This document shows, piece after piece, positions 7,947 through 15,658 of a DNA stretch of 64,000 bases. Origin of the DNA: an uncultured Pirellulaceae bacterium (GTDB taxonomy: Bacteria; Planctomycetota; Planctomycetia; Pirellulales; Pirellulaceae); assembly GCA_937941455.1 (NCBI GenBank), contig CALDHM010000027.1, positions 62,001 through 126,000 of the forward strand. Reading direction: 5' to 3'. The notes below the pieces were generated by a model that was not told the origin of the DNA, did no database searches, and saw only the letters and a list, made by a program, of their open reading frames with translations. Position numbers and translations under genes: made by a program. Every line of letters begins with the position of its first letter. Position 1 is the stretch's first letter.

Positions 7947-9038
7947 GTGGAAATTCGAGACCTACCAGTGATCGCCAAGGGGCGCGGGGCCCAAATCAAT
8001 CCGAACCATCGATTTGCGCGCATTCAGCTGGAAGCCTCTTGGGAACAAGTCGATCCCGATGACGTGAGCCTGGCACCGAGCGGCTCTCGCACCGAATTCT
8101 ATTGGGACGACACGCAGTCGATCGTCAGCGAAAATGATAGTCCGGACATCCCCTTTCGTTACAGCATCAACCCGTACCGGGGCTGTGCGCACGGCTGTGC
8201 CTATTGTTATGCGCGGCCGACGCACGAGTACTTCAACTTGAGCGCGGGGCTCGATTTTGAAGCGAAAATATTTGTCAAAGCCGGTGCGGCCAAACTATTT
8301 CGGCAGTGGTTGGCACGGCCGACCTACGAGCCCGCCACGGTGGTATTCTCGGGGGTGACGGATTGTTATCAGCCGCTTGAACGGCATTTGCGCATCACGC
8401 GGCAGTGCCTGGAGGTCGCCCGCGAAGCTGGTCAGCCTGTGTCGATCATCACCAAAAACCGTCTGGTGACGCGGGACCTGGACCTGCTGAGTGATTTGGC
8501 GCGGCGGGATGCGGCGCGGGTAGCGATCAGTGTCACTACACTCGAGGAGTCGCTCGCGCGCAGCCTGGAGCCCCGCACCAGTGGTCCCAGCGGTCGCCTG
8601 CGAGCGATCCGCGAATTGACGGCGGCGGGGATTCCTGTGGTGGTGATGGTGGCGCCGATCATTCCGGGATTGAACGATCATGAGTTGCCGCGGATCCTCC
8701 AGCAGGCTCGCGAGGCCGGCGCGATCGGGGCGGGCTATGTGCTGTTGCGGTTGCCGCTGACTGTCGAACCGATCTTTCTCGATTGGCTTTCTCGACATCA
8801 AAGCTTTGCGGCCGAGAAGGTGACGGGGCGACTTCGCGCCATGAGGGGGGGGAAGCTGAATGACAGCCGCTTCGGCGAACGCATGGTGGGGACGGGACCA
8901 CTGGCCGACCATCTGCGTCAGACCTTTCAGATGTTTGCCAAAAAGTATGGGCTCATGACCGACTTGCCACCGCTGTCCACCGCCGGATTTCGTCGGCCGC
9001 TTCCCCGCTCTGGTCAAGGTTGGTTGTTTGAGGTCTGA
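7947..9038 (+). CDS. PA0069-family radical SAM protein
   Basis: The product (363 aa from GTG 7947) carries the radical SAM cluster motif CAHGCAYC near residue 80, preceded by the DSPDIPFRYSINPYRGC segment. It opens with KGRGAQINPNHRF, typical of the PA0069/Rv2578c group related to spore photoproduct lyase-like enzymes. A GGAAG 8 nt upstream supports the GTG; an in-frame TTG at 7932 is the alternative. The substrate is not established for this group; a DNA-repair link is often suggested but cannot be read from sequence. It is monocistronic, 75 bp after the preceding gene. Confidence 0.87.
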   Translation: MEIRDLPVIAKGRGAQINPNHRFARIQLEASWEQVDPDDVSLAPSGSRTEFYWDDTQSIVSENDSPDIPFRYSINPYRGCAHGCAYCYARPTHEYFNLSAGLDFEAKIFVKAGAAKLFRQWLARPTYEPATVVFSGVTDCYQPLERHLRITRQCLEVAREAGQPVSIITKNRLVTRDLDLLSDLARRDAARVAISVTTLEESLARSLEPRTSGPSGRLRAIRELTAAGIPVVVMVAPIIPGLNDHELPRILQQAREAGAIGAGYVLLRLPLTVEPIFLDWLSRHQSFAAEKVTGRLRAMRGGKLNDSRFGERMVGTGPLADHLRQTFQMFAKKYGLMTDLPPLSTAGFRRPLPRSGQGWLFEV

Positions 9039-9110
9039 TGCCATGCCGAACGGGATGTCGTGATCCTTTTGAAGTTGGCGTCTACGCAGATGACTTGCAG
9101 TTGACAGCTA

Positions 9111-9440
9111 TTATTTGGCAGTATGCGGGGAAGCGACGATATCGCCCGTTTGCCTGCGATAGATAAGGCCCAGTTCGCTCGGAGGGAATTTGGCTATCCC
9201 TTCCGCGCGTAGTCGCGGAGCATGCTCTTGTTCGTACTGGTTGAATGCTGCGCGGCTGGCGAACGTGTAGCGGACCTCGAGCGTCAGCGGCTCACCGTCC
9301 CAGCGCACGACGTCGGCCGATGCAGCACCAGCGGCCAACACGTCAGCGAGGTGCTGGTCGATGAGCCATTCCAGCCAGCGTTGTGCAGTCCCTTCGGCAT
9401 CGGTTCCTGTGAATTGGCAGATCACGGAATAAGCGAACAT
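9111..9440 (-). CDS. DUF4286 family protein
   Basis: The 109-aa cytosolic product matches the pattern of the small ferredoxin-like-fold DUF4286 proteins: an N-terminal strand (MFAYSVICQF), WLEWLIDQHLADVLAAG, a VRYTFASRAAFNQYEQEHAPRLRAEG helix and a final strand. Related proteins are stand-alone and of unknown biochemical function. It converges on the radical SAM gene, with 72 bp between the stops. No motifs for catalysis are visible. Confidence 0.7.
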   Translation of the reverse strand: MFAYSVICQFTGTDAEGTAQRWLEWLIDQHLADVLAAGAASADVVRWDGEPLTLEVRYTFASRAAFNQYEQEHAPRLRAEGIAKFPPSELGLIYRRQTGDIVASPHTAK

Positions 9441-9883
9441 GGGGGGAGCCCTCGAGTCTGGGGAGCGCGAGACCGGTTATCATGATGGCTGACCGGCAAG
9501 GCGTCGACAATCATCCTGCCATGCTCGATAATCCAGTTTTGGTGCCAAAACGGGGAGTCAGAACGCGCTCAAATCCGGTTTTGAGGGAGCGGCGAGCCGG
9601 TTCCCCGCAGCTAACGGGTTTTGGCACGAAGCCTAGCGTTCGTTCCTATTTCGTTTTAGGATGCCAAAGTCTGTGGACGACCCGTCCGAGGCGCACATGG
9701 GCCCCGGAGTGGCGGGCAAAGGTCATGGCAACTTGAGCCCAGCACCGTGGCCACGCACTTGGGCCGTATTCCCGGCGGCGGTGAAATCGGCTGCTTGCTT
9801 GCGGTGATGGCCGCAGGGCGGGGACCGAATCACTGTCGATCAGCACTTATCGATTTGTCCAAACCGAAATCAACCGAATCATC
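9441..9883. other. intergenic region with GTGCCAAAAC inverted repeats
   Basis: This 443-bp non-coding stretch lies between divergent genes. It contains a near-perfect palindrome GTTTTGGTGCCAAAAC at 9536-9551. The right arm recurs inverted as GTTTTGGCAC at 9618-9627, so the roughly 90-bp segment 9536-9627 could fold into a long stem. No small gene or tRNA is recognisable. Confidence 0.6.
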
Positions 9884-11008
9884 ATGACCACCATCACCGA
9901 CAACGCCTTGCAAGCACGCATCGAGGCCGCCCAGCGGCAATTGGACGAGCATACCTACGAGATTGTCCAATGGCATTTTCACGAGTCGACTGGCTGTCCG
10001 TTTTGGTTGGAAAAAAAAAGGTCGCTTAAATTCGACCCGCTGACGGAGATTCGTTGTTTTGAAGATTTGCAGAAATTTCCCCCCTTCGAGGACGACTGGC
10101 TGCGAGGCGGGCCGGTCGAACGGTGGCGGCCGCGGGCTTACGCGAATCGCCCGACCTTCGTGTTTGAGACGGGAGGGACGACCGGGATCCCGAAAAGTCG
10201 CGTCGTGATCGAGGATCATCGCATCGACTATGAGCTGTTCAGCGATACGTTGCCAGATCAGTACTTTCCGCGCAATTCGAATTGGTTGATGCTTGGGCCG
10301 AGCGGGCCGCGGCGGCTGCGATTGGCGGTCGAGCACCTTTGCCAGTATCGGGGCGGCATCTGCTTTTGTATCGATTTGGACCCGCGGTGGGTGATCAAGC
10401 TGATCAAAAAGGGTTGGATGGAACATCTCGAGGCTTACAAGCAGCACTGCATCGACCAGGCGATCACGATCTTGACGGCCGGCCACCAAATCAAGTGCAT
10501 GTTCGCGACGCCAAAGTTGCTCGACGCATTGTGCCTCTCCTTGGAGGCACGGGGGACCAATCTGCGGGAACTGGGAGTCACCGGCATTTTTTCGGGAGGC
10601 ACTGAATTCACGCCCCAATGGACGAGGTATTGCGTCGAGGAATTGCTTGGCGGGCCACCCGAGGAAAGCGGAATCTACATGACCCCCACCTACGGCAATA
10701 CGCTGATGGGGCTGGCTTGCAGCAAGCCGATCTCGGCCGCCGACAAATACAAGATCACGTATTATGCACCGCAGCCGCGGGCCGTTACCGAAGTTGTTTC
10801 GTTCGACGATCCTAGGCAAATCGTGGGCTTTGGCCAAACCGGCCGCGTCAAGCTGACGACGCTGACCAAGGAATTTTTCGTGCCTGGATTTCTCGAGCGG
10901 GACGAAGGGGAACGGGAGGAGCCCTGCGAACTGTATCCGTGGCCCGGGGTCAGCGGTGTGCGGCCGTTCCATCAATTGGCCGAATCGACGACTGTCGGCG
11001 TTTATTGA
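9884..11008 (+). CDS. ANL-superfamily adenylating enzyme (PaaK/LuxE-like)
   Basis: The 374-aa product contains the ANL phosphate-binding motif TGGTTGIPKS near residue 98, a YGN-type aromatic motif (TPTYGNTLMG) and a late GQTGRVKLTTLTKEFFVPGFLERDEG block. Such enzymes activate a carboxylic acid as acyl-AMP and pass it to CoA or a protein thiol. It is shorter than phenylacetate-CoA ligase (about 430 aa) and lacks most of the mobile C-terminal domain. In this it resembles LuxE acyl-protein synthetases. The next two genes encode an aldehyde dehydrogenase-like protein and an alcohol dehydrogenase, suggesting acid reduction. The exact substrate is unknown. Confidence 0.75.
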   Translation: MTTITDNALQARIEAAQRQLDEHTYEIVQWHFHESTGCPFWLEKKRSLKFDPLTEIRCFEDLQKFPPFEDDWLRGGPVERWRPRAYANRPTFVFETGGTTGIPKSRVVIEDHRIDYELFSDTLPDQYFPRNSNWLMLGPSGPRRLRLAVEHLCQYRGGICFCIDLDPRWVIKLIKKGWMEHLEAYKQHCIDQAITILTAGHQIKCMFATPKLLDALCLSLEARGTNLRELGVTGIFSGGTEFTPQWTRYCVEELLGGPPEESGIYMTPTYGNTLMGLACSKPISAADKYKITYYAPQPRAVTEVVSFDDPRQIVGFGQTGRVKLTTLTKEFFVPGFLERDEGEREEPCELYPWPGVSGVRPFHQLAESTTVGVY

Positions 11009-11077
11009 GAGTTTATCCCAAAACCAGCCCTCGCTCACGTTTCGGGCTACGGGGGTTGTCGGTTTTAGGGTAGGCTC
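11009..11077. repeat. dispersed imperfect inverted repeat, copy A
   Basis: The left arm GAGTTTATCCCAAAACC (11009-11025) is the imperfect reverse complement of the right arm GGTTTTAGGGTAGGCTC (11061-11077); 13 of 17 positions pair. The loop holds CTCGCTCACGTTTCGGGCTAC. A related element occurs at 27790-27875. It lies immediately after the preceding stop and could form a terminator-like hairpin. Confidence 0.75.
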
Positions 11078-11158
11078 AAAGCCGTATGGGGTTGCTCGCA
11101 ACACGACGGCTCATGCGGCGGGGGGGCATTGAGAGTTTTTCGATAAAGGAAACAAGCT

Positions 11159-12604
11159 GTGATTGAATTAGCTCCCCTGCGCTGGGGCAAGCCTTACGAG
11201 TCGCTCGAAACGATCGAGGTGAATCACTTCTTTACCGGTGAACCGATGGCCCGGATCGGCACCGTCAACGGCGGGATCGTGACCCGCGACTTGCGGCAGG
11301 CCCACAAGGCCCGCGCGGTGTTGCGGCAGTTCTCGATCGACGATTTGATCCAGCGGGCTGGCCGCGCTGCCGAACTTTTCGAGTCGGGAACGCTGACGGT
11401 CGGTTCGGGTCCGCAAAGCCCGGATGATTTCGTGCGGCAGCAGTCGGCCTCGACGGGTTTGCCCGAGCACATGTGCCGAGGGAACATACAGAAAAACGCC
11501 TTTGTTCTGAAGAATATGGCGCAAATCCTCGACGCGCTCACGCGCGGGCTCGACTTGAGTATTCTTTCTCGCGGCTACGGTAAAGAATCCCGGGACGTGA
11601 TCGTCAGCTTCCAGGCTCAGTCCCCCGTCTTGGGAGCAGTGCTGCCGAACAATTCACCCGGAGTGCACACCCTCTGGTTGCCAGTGGTCCCTTTGCAGAT
11701 CGGATTGGCACTGAAACCGGGATCTCAAGAGCCGTGGACGGCTTACAGGATCGCAGCGGCCTTTGCCGAGGCAGGCATTCCCCCCGAGTGCATCTCCCTT
11801 TATCCCGGCGGCCACGACGTGGGGCAAGCCATTTTGGGTGGATGTCAGCGCAGCATGATTTTTGGCAGCTTGCAGACGGTGGCCCAGTATGCGGGGAACC
11901 CCAAGGTGCAGGTACACGGGCCAGGCTTCTCGAAGATTTTCCTCGGCGATGATTGCGTCGATCGTTGGCCGGACTTCCTTGACGTGATGGTCGAAAGCAT
12001 CTTAAGCAACGGTGGTCGCAGTTGCATCAACGCCAGCAACATTTTCGCATCGAGGCATACCCGCGAGATCGCGGCGGCGCTGGCCGAGCGTTTAGGGCCG
12101 ATCGACGCGTTGCCGCCGACGGATCCGCAAGCCGCTCTCGCGGCATTCACCACGCCGGGCATGGGGGCGTCGGTTTGGAAAATGCTCGAGTCCGATTTGC
12201 GCGAGTCGGGAGTCGAGCACATCACCGAACCGTATGGTCCACGACTGGTCGAGCATCCGCGCTGCGCCTATTTGCGGCCGATGATCGTTCACGCTGATTC
12301 ACCCGAGCAGGCGATCGTCGCCAAGGAATTCATGTTCCCATTCGCGACGGTCGTGCAATGCCCGCAGGCTGAGATGATAGCCCGCGCCGGCTACACGCTG
12401 GTGGGGACCGCGATCACCGAAAACGAGCAATGGATCCAGGAGTTGGCCGATGCGACCAACATCGATCGGCTGAACATTGGCCCGATCCCCACGAACCGCT
12501 TGAACTGGCTGCAGCCGCATGAAGGGAATTTGATCGATTTCTTGTTCCGCTCGCGGGCCCTGCAGATGGCTGCGGCTCATCCGGCACTTGCCAGTGTTTG
12601 TTGA
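11159..12604 (+). CDS. aldehyde dehydrogenase-family protein (possible acyl reductase)
   Basis: The 481-aa product has the ALDH fold signatures: a nucleotide-binding segment (SPVLGAVLPNNSPGVHTLWLP, then ALKPGSQEPWTAYRIAAAF) and a catalytic-cysteine motif SNGGRSCINAS near residue 287. It also has the C-terminal KEFMFPFATVVQ block, where ALDHs have E-x-FGP. The GTG start has AAAGGA 8 nt upstream. Placed between an acyl-adenylating enzyme and an iron alcohol dehydrogenase, it could reduce an activated acyl group to an aldehyde, as LuxC does with LuxE; NAD-dependent aldehyde oxidation is the alternative. The length fits both families. Confidence 0.75.
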   Translation: MIELAPLRWGKPYESLETIEVNHFFTGEPMARIGTVNGGIVTRDLRQAHKARAVLRQFSIDDLIQRAGRAAELFESGTLTVGSGPQSPDDFVRQQSASTGLPEHMCRGNIQKNAFVLKNMAQILDALTRGLDLSILSRGYGKESRDVIVSFQAQSPVLGAVLPNNSPGVHTLWLPVVPLQIGLALKPGSQEPWTAYRIAAAFAEAGIPPECISLYPGGHDVGQAILGGCQRSMIFGSLQTVAQYAGNPKVQVHGPGFSKIFLGDDCVDRWPDFLDVMVESILSNGGRSCINASNIFASRHTREIAAALAERLGPIDALPPTDPQAALAAFTTPGMGASVWKMLESDLRESGVEHITEPYGPRLVEHPRCAYLRPMIVHADSPEQAIVAKEFMFPFATVVQCPQAEMIARAGYTLVGTAITENEQWIQELADATNIDRLNIGPIPTNRLNWLQPHEGNLIDFLFRSRALQMAAAHPALASVC

Positions 12605-12618
12605 GGAAGGCCCACGTC

Positions 12619-13812
12619 GTGGACGACCGAAAATATAACGCAGCGAACATGCGCCCCGCGTTGACCCCCTTCGATTTTCGTTTGCGGACGCGGGTGATTG
12701 CCGGACCAAAGTCGATCGAGAGGGTCGCCGAGGCGATCCGGCCGCTCGCTTGTCGGCGGGTGCTGCTGGTGACCGATCCCGGGGTTCGCGCGGCGGGCTA
12801 TCCGGCCCGAGTCGTTGAGGTGTTGCAAGCGGAAGGGATCGAGACGCTGATCTTCGACGGCGCACGGGAGAATCCTACGACCGAACATGTCGATGAGGGC
12901 GTGGCTGTCGCGCGGCCGTTTCGACCGGAGCTGATCATCGGCGTCGGCGGCGGCAGCAGTATGGACTGTGCGAAGGGGATCAACTTTATCTACTCCTGCG
13001 GCGGCAGGATGCAAGACTACTGGGGGGTGAATCTCGCGACGAGGGATCTACTGCCGATGGTTGCCATCCCGACCACAGCGGGAACCGGGAGCGAAATGCA
13101 ATCGTTCGCCTTGATCTCAGACGCCGAAACTCATGTGAAGATGGCCTGCGGAGACAAACGAGCCAGCTTCGCGGTGGCCATCCTCGACCCGCTGCTGACA
13201 CTGACACAGCCTCCGCTGGTGACGGCCGTGACCGGAATCGATGCGATTTCGCATGCCGTGGAGACGTACGTTTCGAAACGACGCACGATAGTTTCGCAGA
13301 TTTTCAGCCGCGAATCGTGGCGGCTGCTCGCGACGAATTTCTCGCGTGTGTTGGCCGACCCGCACGACCTTGAGGCCCGTGCGGCGATGCAGTTGGGGGC
13401 TGCTTGGGCTGGCCTGGCGATCGAGAATTCGATGCTCGGCGCCGCTCACTCGCTGGCCAACCCATTGACGGCGCGTTACGCCACAATCCACGGCCAAGCG
13501 GTCGGGATTTCGCTGCCGCATGTCGTGCGATTCAATGGCGAACAGTACAATACGTGGTACGCGGAGCTCCTGCAGGTGACCGAAGGCTCGGGAATCACCC
13601 CGCAAGCCGAATTGGGAGCGGAGGGGCTGGCGGAATTTCTGACGGACCTTGTGAAGCGGGCCGGCCTGGCAACGCGGTTGGCCACCTGCGGTGTCGATGC
13701 TCACGCGGTTCCCGCAATGGCGAAAGAGGCAGCCAAACAATGGACGGCCCAATTCAATCCCCGACAAGTCTCCGAGGCAGACCTGCGACAACTCTACGAG
13801 CAGGCCTTTTGA
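12619..13812 (+). CDS. iron-containing alcohol dehydrogenase
   Basis: The 397-aa product carries the NAD-binding GVGGGSSMDCAKG motif, the TTAGTGSEMQSFALIS signature and the expected metal ligands. These are D and H in GIDAISHAVETY, H in GAAHSLANPLTARY and H in TIHGQAVG. The family interconverts alcohols and aldehydes with NAD(P). The GTG start at 12619 is preferred because GAGGAAGG lies 8 nt upstream; this purine tract begins at the stop of the aldehyde dehydrogenase gene, implying co-transcription. It would be the last step of the acid-to-alcohol cassette. Confidence 0.88.
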   Translation: MDDRKYNAANMRPALTPFDFRLRTRVIAGPKSIERVAEAIRPLACRRVLLVTDPGVRAAGYPARVVEVLQAEGIETLIFDGARENPTTEHVDEGVAVARPFRPELIIGVGGGSSMDCAKGINFIYSCGGRMQDYWGVNLATRDLLPMVAIPTTAGTGSEMQSFALISDAETHVKMACGDKRASFAVAILDPLLTLTQPPLVTAVTGIDAISHAVETYVSKRRTIVSQIFSRESWRLLATNFSRVLADPHDLEARAAMQLGAAWAGLAIENSMLGAAHSLANPLTARYATIHGQAVGISLPHVVRFNGEQYNTWYAELLQVTEGSGITPQAELGAEGLAEFLTDLVKRAGLATRLATCGVDAHAVPAMAKEAAKQWTAQFNPRQVSEADLRQLYEQAF

Positions 13813-13829
13813 TCACGGGCCGACCTCCG

Positions 13830-15233
13830 ATGATAGTTCGTGCGCCGATATCTTGTTTGCAGTTGATTTGGTATCCGTTGGTTCTCTGCGTAGTCGTCGC
13901 AGCCCTTTGGTGCGGTGGTTGTGCCAAGCCGCCTGACCAGCCAGGGACCGGCGTGACGCAGCCCAGCAACGCCAGCGGCATGACTTCGCCATCCGGCGAG
14001 TCTTCGGTAAATGCCGCGCAGTCCGGCGTGGCTCGGGCAGATGAAGCCGGCGATACGGCCACCGGCCGGAATGCTGTCGCCGATCCGCCGGCGTACAAGC
14101 CCAAGTCGAAACGAGTTGGCACCACAGAATTGCGAGTGAACCCACCGCCTGCCATCAAGGACCACTCGCCCCAATTCGGGTGGCCCTCGTTTCGCGGCAA
14201 CCCGCTGGCGACCGGCGTCGCCTCCAGCGAATTGCCCCAGCCCGAAGAGTTGGAAATTCTGTGGAGTCATCGGGTCCGCAACGGCGAGTTCCAAGGCACC
14301 GCTTGCTTGACCACTCTCAATCAGCGAGCGACGTTGGTGATCGGCGATATGGACGGTTTGGTGCTGGCCTTCGATTTGGAAAACGGGAGGCTGCTGTGGG
14401 ATTTTGAGAGCAAGCTTGGCTATGCTTGCTCGGTGGCCCATCACGGCGGCCGCTTCTTTGTCGGCAACATCGACGGCAAGTTTCTCTGCTTGAGTGAGGC
14501 CGGCGAACTCTTGTGGGAATTCCACGCCGGCAGCCAGATCGATGGCTCCGCGACCTTCTACGAGGATTTGGTGTTGTTTACCTCCCAAGACGCCAATCTT
14601 TACGCACTCCGCCAAGCCTCAGGGGAACTGGTCTGGACCGTTGCTGGCGGCGACCAACTGCGTTGTGCTCCCGTGGTCCACCAGGAGCAAGTCTTTCTGG
14701 CCGGCTGCGACGCGATCCTCCACGGAATTCGCTTGGCGGACCAATCCTCAACGATGGAAATCCCGATCGATTCTCCGACAGGTTGTACGCCCGGAGCCCT
14801 GGGGAGCATGATCTTCTTCGGAACGATGCAGGCGGGATTCAAGGCGGTAGATATTGAGAAAAAGGAGTTGGTTTGGACCTTCGACGGCGGGGGACAATCC
14901 CTGGAATTTCCCGGCAACGCTGCAGTTGCTCCCGAGATCGTGGTGACCGGAGAAAAGGGGCGGCGCGTGTGGGGTCTCAATCCGCAAACGGGGGATGTCC
15001 TTTGGGAACAAACGGTGAGGTCCCCTGTCGAGACGGGCCCTGTCATCGTTGGCGATGTAGTGTACGTGGCCAGCAACGATGGACGGCTCTGGGCCTTTCG
15101 CAAATTGACCGGAGAGGTCATGCTGGAACGCGAATTTCGCGGACGTTTCAAAAGTTCACCGGCTGTCGGCTACGGTCGCCTGGTGCTCGCCTCCGACGAT
15201 GGCACAATCTACTGCCTTGGCCCAGCCAAGTAA
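13830..15233 (+). CDS. PQQ-like beta-propeller lipoprotein (BamB-like)
   Basis: The 467-aa product has an N-terminal hydrophobic segment (about 8-28) ending WCGGC, a possible though non-ideal lipobox. A low-complexity Ala/Gly/Ser/Thr linker follows to about residue 100. Then come repeated propeller blades of PQQ type, such as LLWDFESKLGYACSV, ELLWEFHAGSQIDGS, ELVWTVAGGDQL, ELVWTFDGGG, VLWEQTVRSPVETGP and LWAFRKLTGEV. Such proteins sit in the envelope as scaffolds or assembly factors, and only some bind quinone. It begins 17 bp after the alcohol dehydrogenase; quinone-linked oxidation is therefore tempting but unproven. The frame extends upstream through the dehydrogenase gene but that part is a shadow. 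Confidence 0.8.
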   Translation: MIVRAPISCLQLIWYPLVLCVVVAALWCGGCAKPPDQPGTGVTQPSNASGMTSPSGESSVNAAQSGVARADEAGDTATGRNAVADPPAYKPKSKRVGTTELRVNPPPAIKDHSPQFGWPSFRGNPLATGVASSELPQPEELEILWSHRVRNGEFQGTACLTTLNQRATLVIGDMDGLVLAFDLENGRLLWDFESKLGYACSVAHHGGRFFVGNIDGKFLCLSEAGELLWEFHAGSQIDGSATFYEDLVLFTSQDANLYALRQASGELVWTVAGGDQLRCAPVVHQEQVFLAGCDAILHGIRLADQSSTMEIPIDSPTGCTPGALGSMIFFGTMQAGFKAVDIEKKELVWTFDGGGQSLEFPGNAAVAPEIVVTGEKGRRVWGLNPQTGDVLWEQTVRSPVETGPVIVGDVVYVASNDGRLWAFRKLTGEVMLEREFRGRFKSSPAVGYGRLVLASDDGTIYCLGPAK

Positions 15234-15658
15234 CGCGATGGCCCGTCGGGGAGCGTCTGGCCGCTGGATTCGTCAGGTCGACCATGGGCTGGCCGCGCTG
15301 AGTTGCATCGCCCAATGCTTTCTTCGAGCGTCGTACATTGTGAAGCACGATTCGAGCAGGATCGCGAGTCCTATCGAACGAACAACGAGCGAGTTAACAA
15401 CGCAACCGGCGTTTTCCGGATGCCCCTCAAGCCGTATACTACGGGCAAATCCGGCGCAGCGCCCGCTCGGCCATTCGATGAGGCTGATCGCGCGGCGAGT
15501 GACCCGCGCAGTTCATCTCGCGGACGACTCGTGCCTAGTGGTGCGCAAGGGCCGCCGAGAACGGGCTCGAGCAAACGCCGAGAACCTGCGTGGACAAAAA
15601 ACGACGAGGTCCAGCGGCCCCACCATTGACTGATTCATCAACCCAAATCAACCCGACC
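15234..15658 (+). other. thrS upstream region, no gene recognised
   Basis: This 425-bp gap precedes thrS. Overlapping Arg/Ser-rich frames here have no start signals or motifs and read like chance ORFs. It presumably contains the thrS-infC promoter and leader. I do not see a T-box or a tRNA-like operator by eye. Confidence 0.4.

Noticed and set aside
9884-12604. Bioluminescence (lux) operon
   Set aside because: No luxA/luxB-like luciferase genes are in the window; only the acid-reducing part is comparable.
13404-13829. Upstream extension of the PQQ-propeller frame through the alcohol dehydrogenase gene
   Set aside because: It is an out-of-frame shadow of a real gene; the true start is where the signal peptide begins.
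15199-15633. ORFs of 108 and 144 codons upstream of thrS
   Set aside because: They are Arg/Ser/Thr-rich, mutually overlapping, and have no motif, start signal or neighbour logic.
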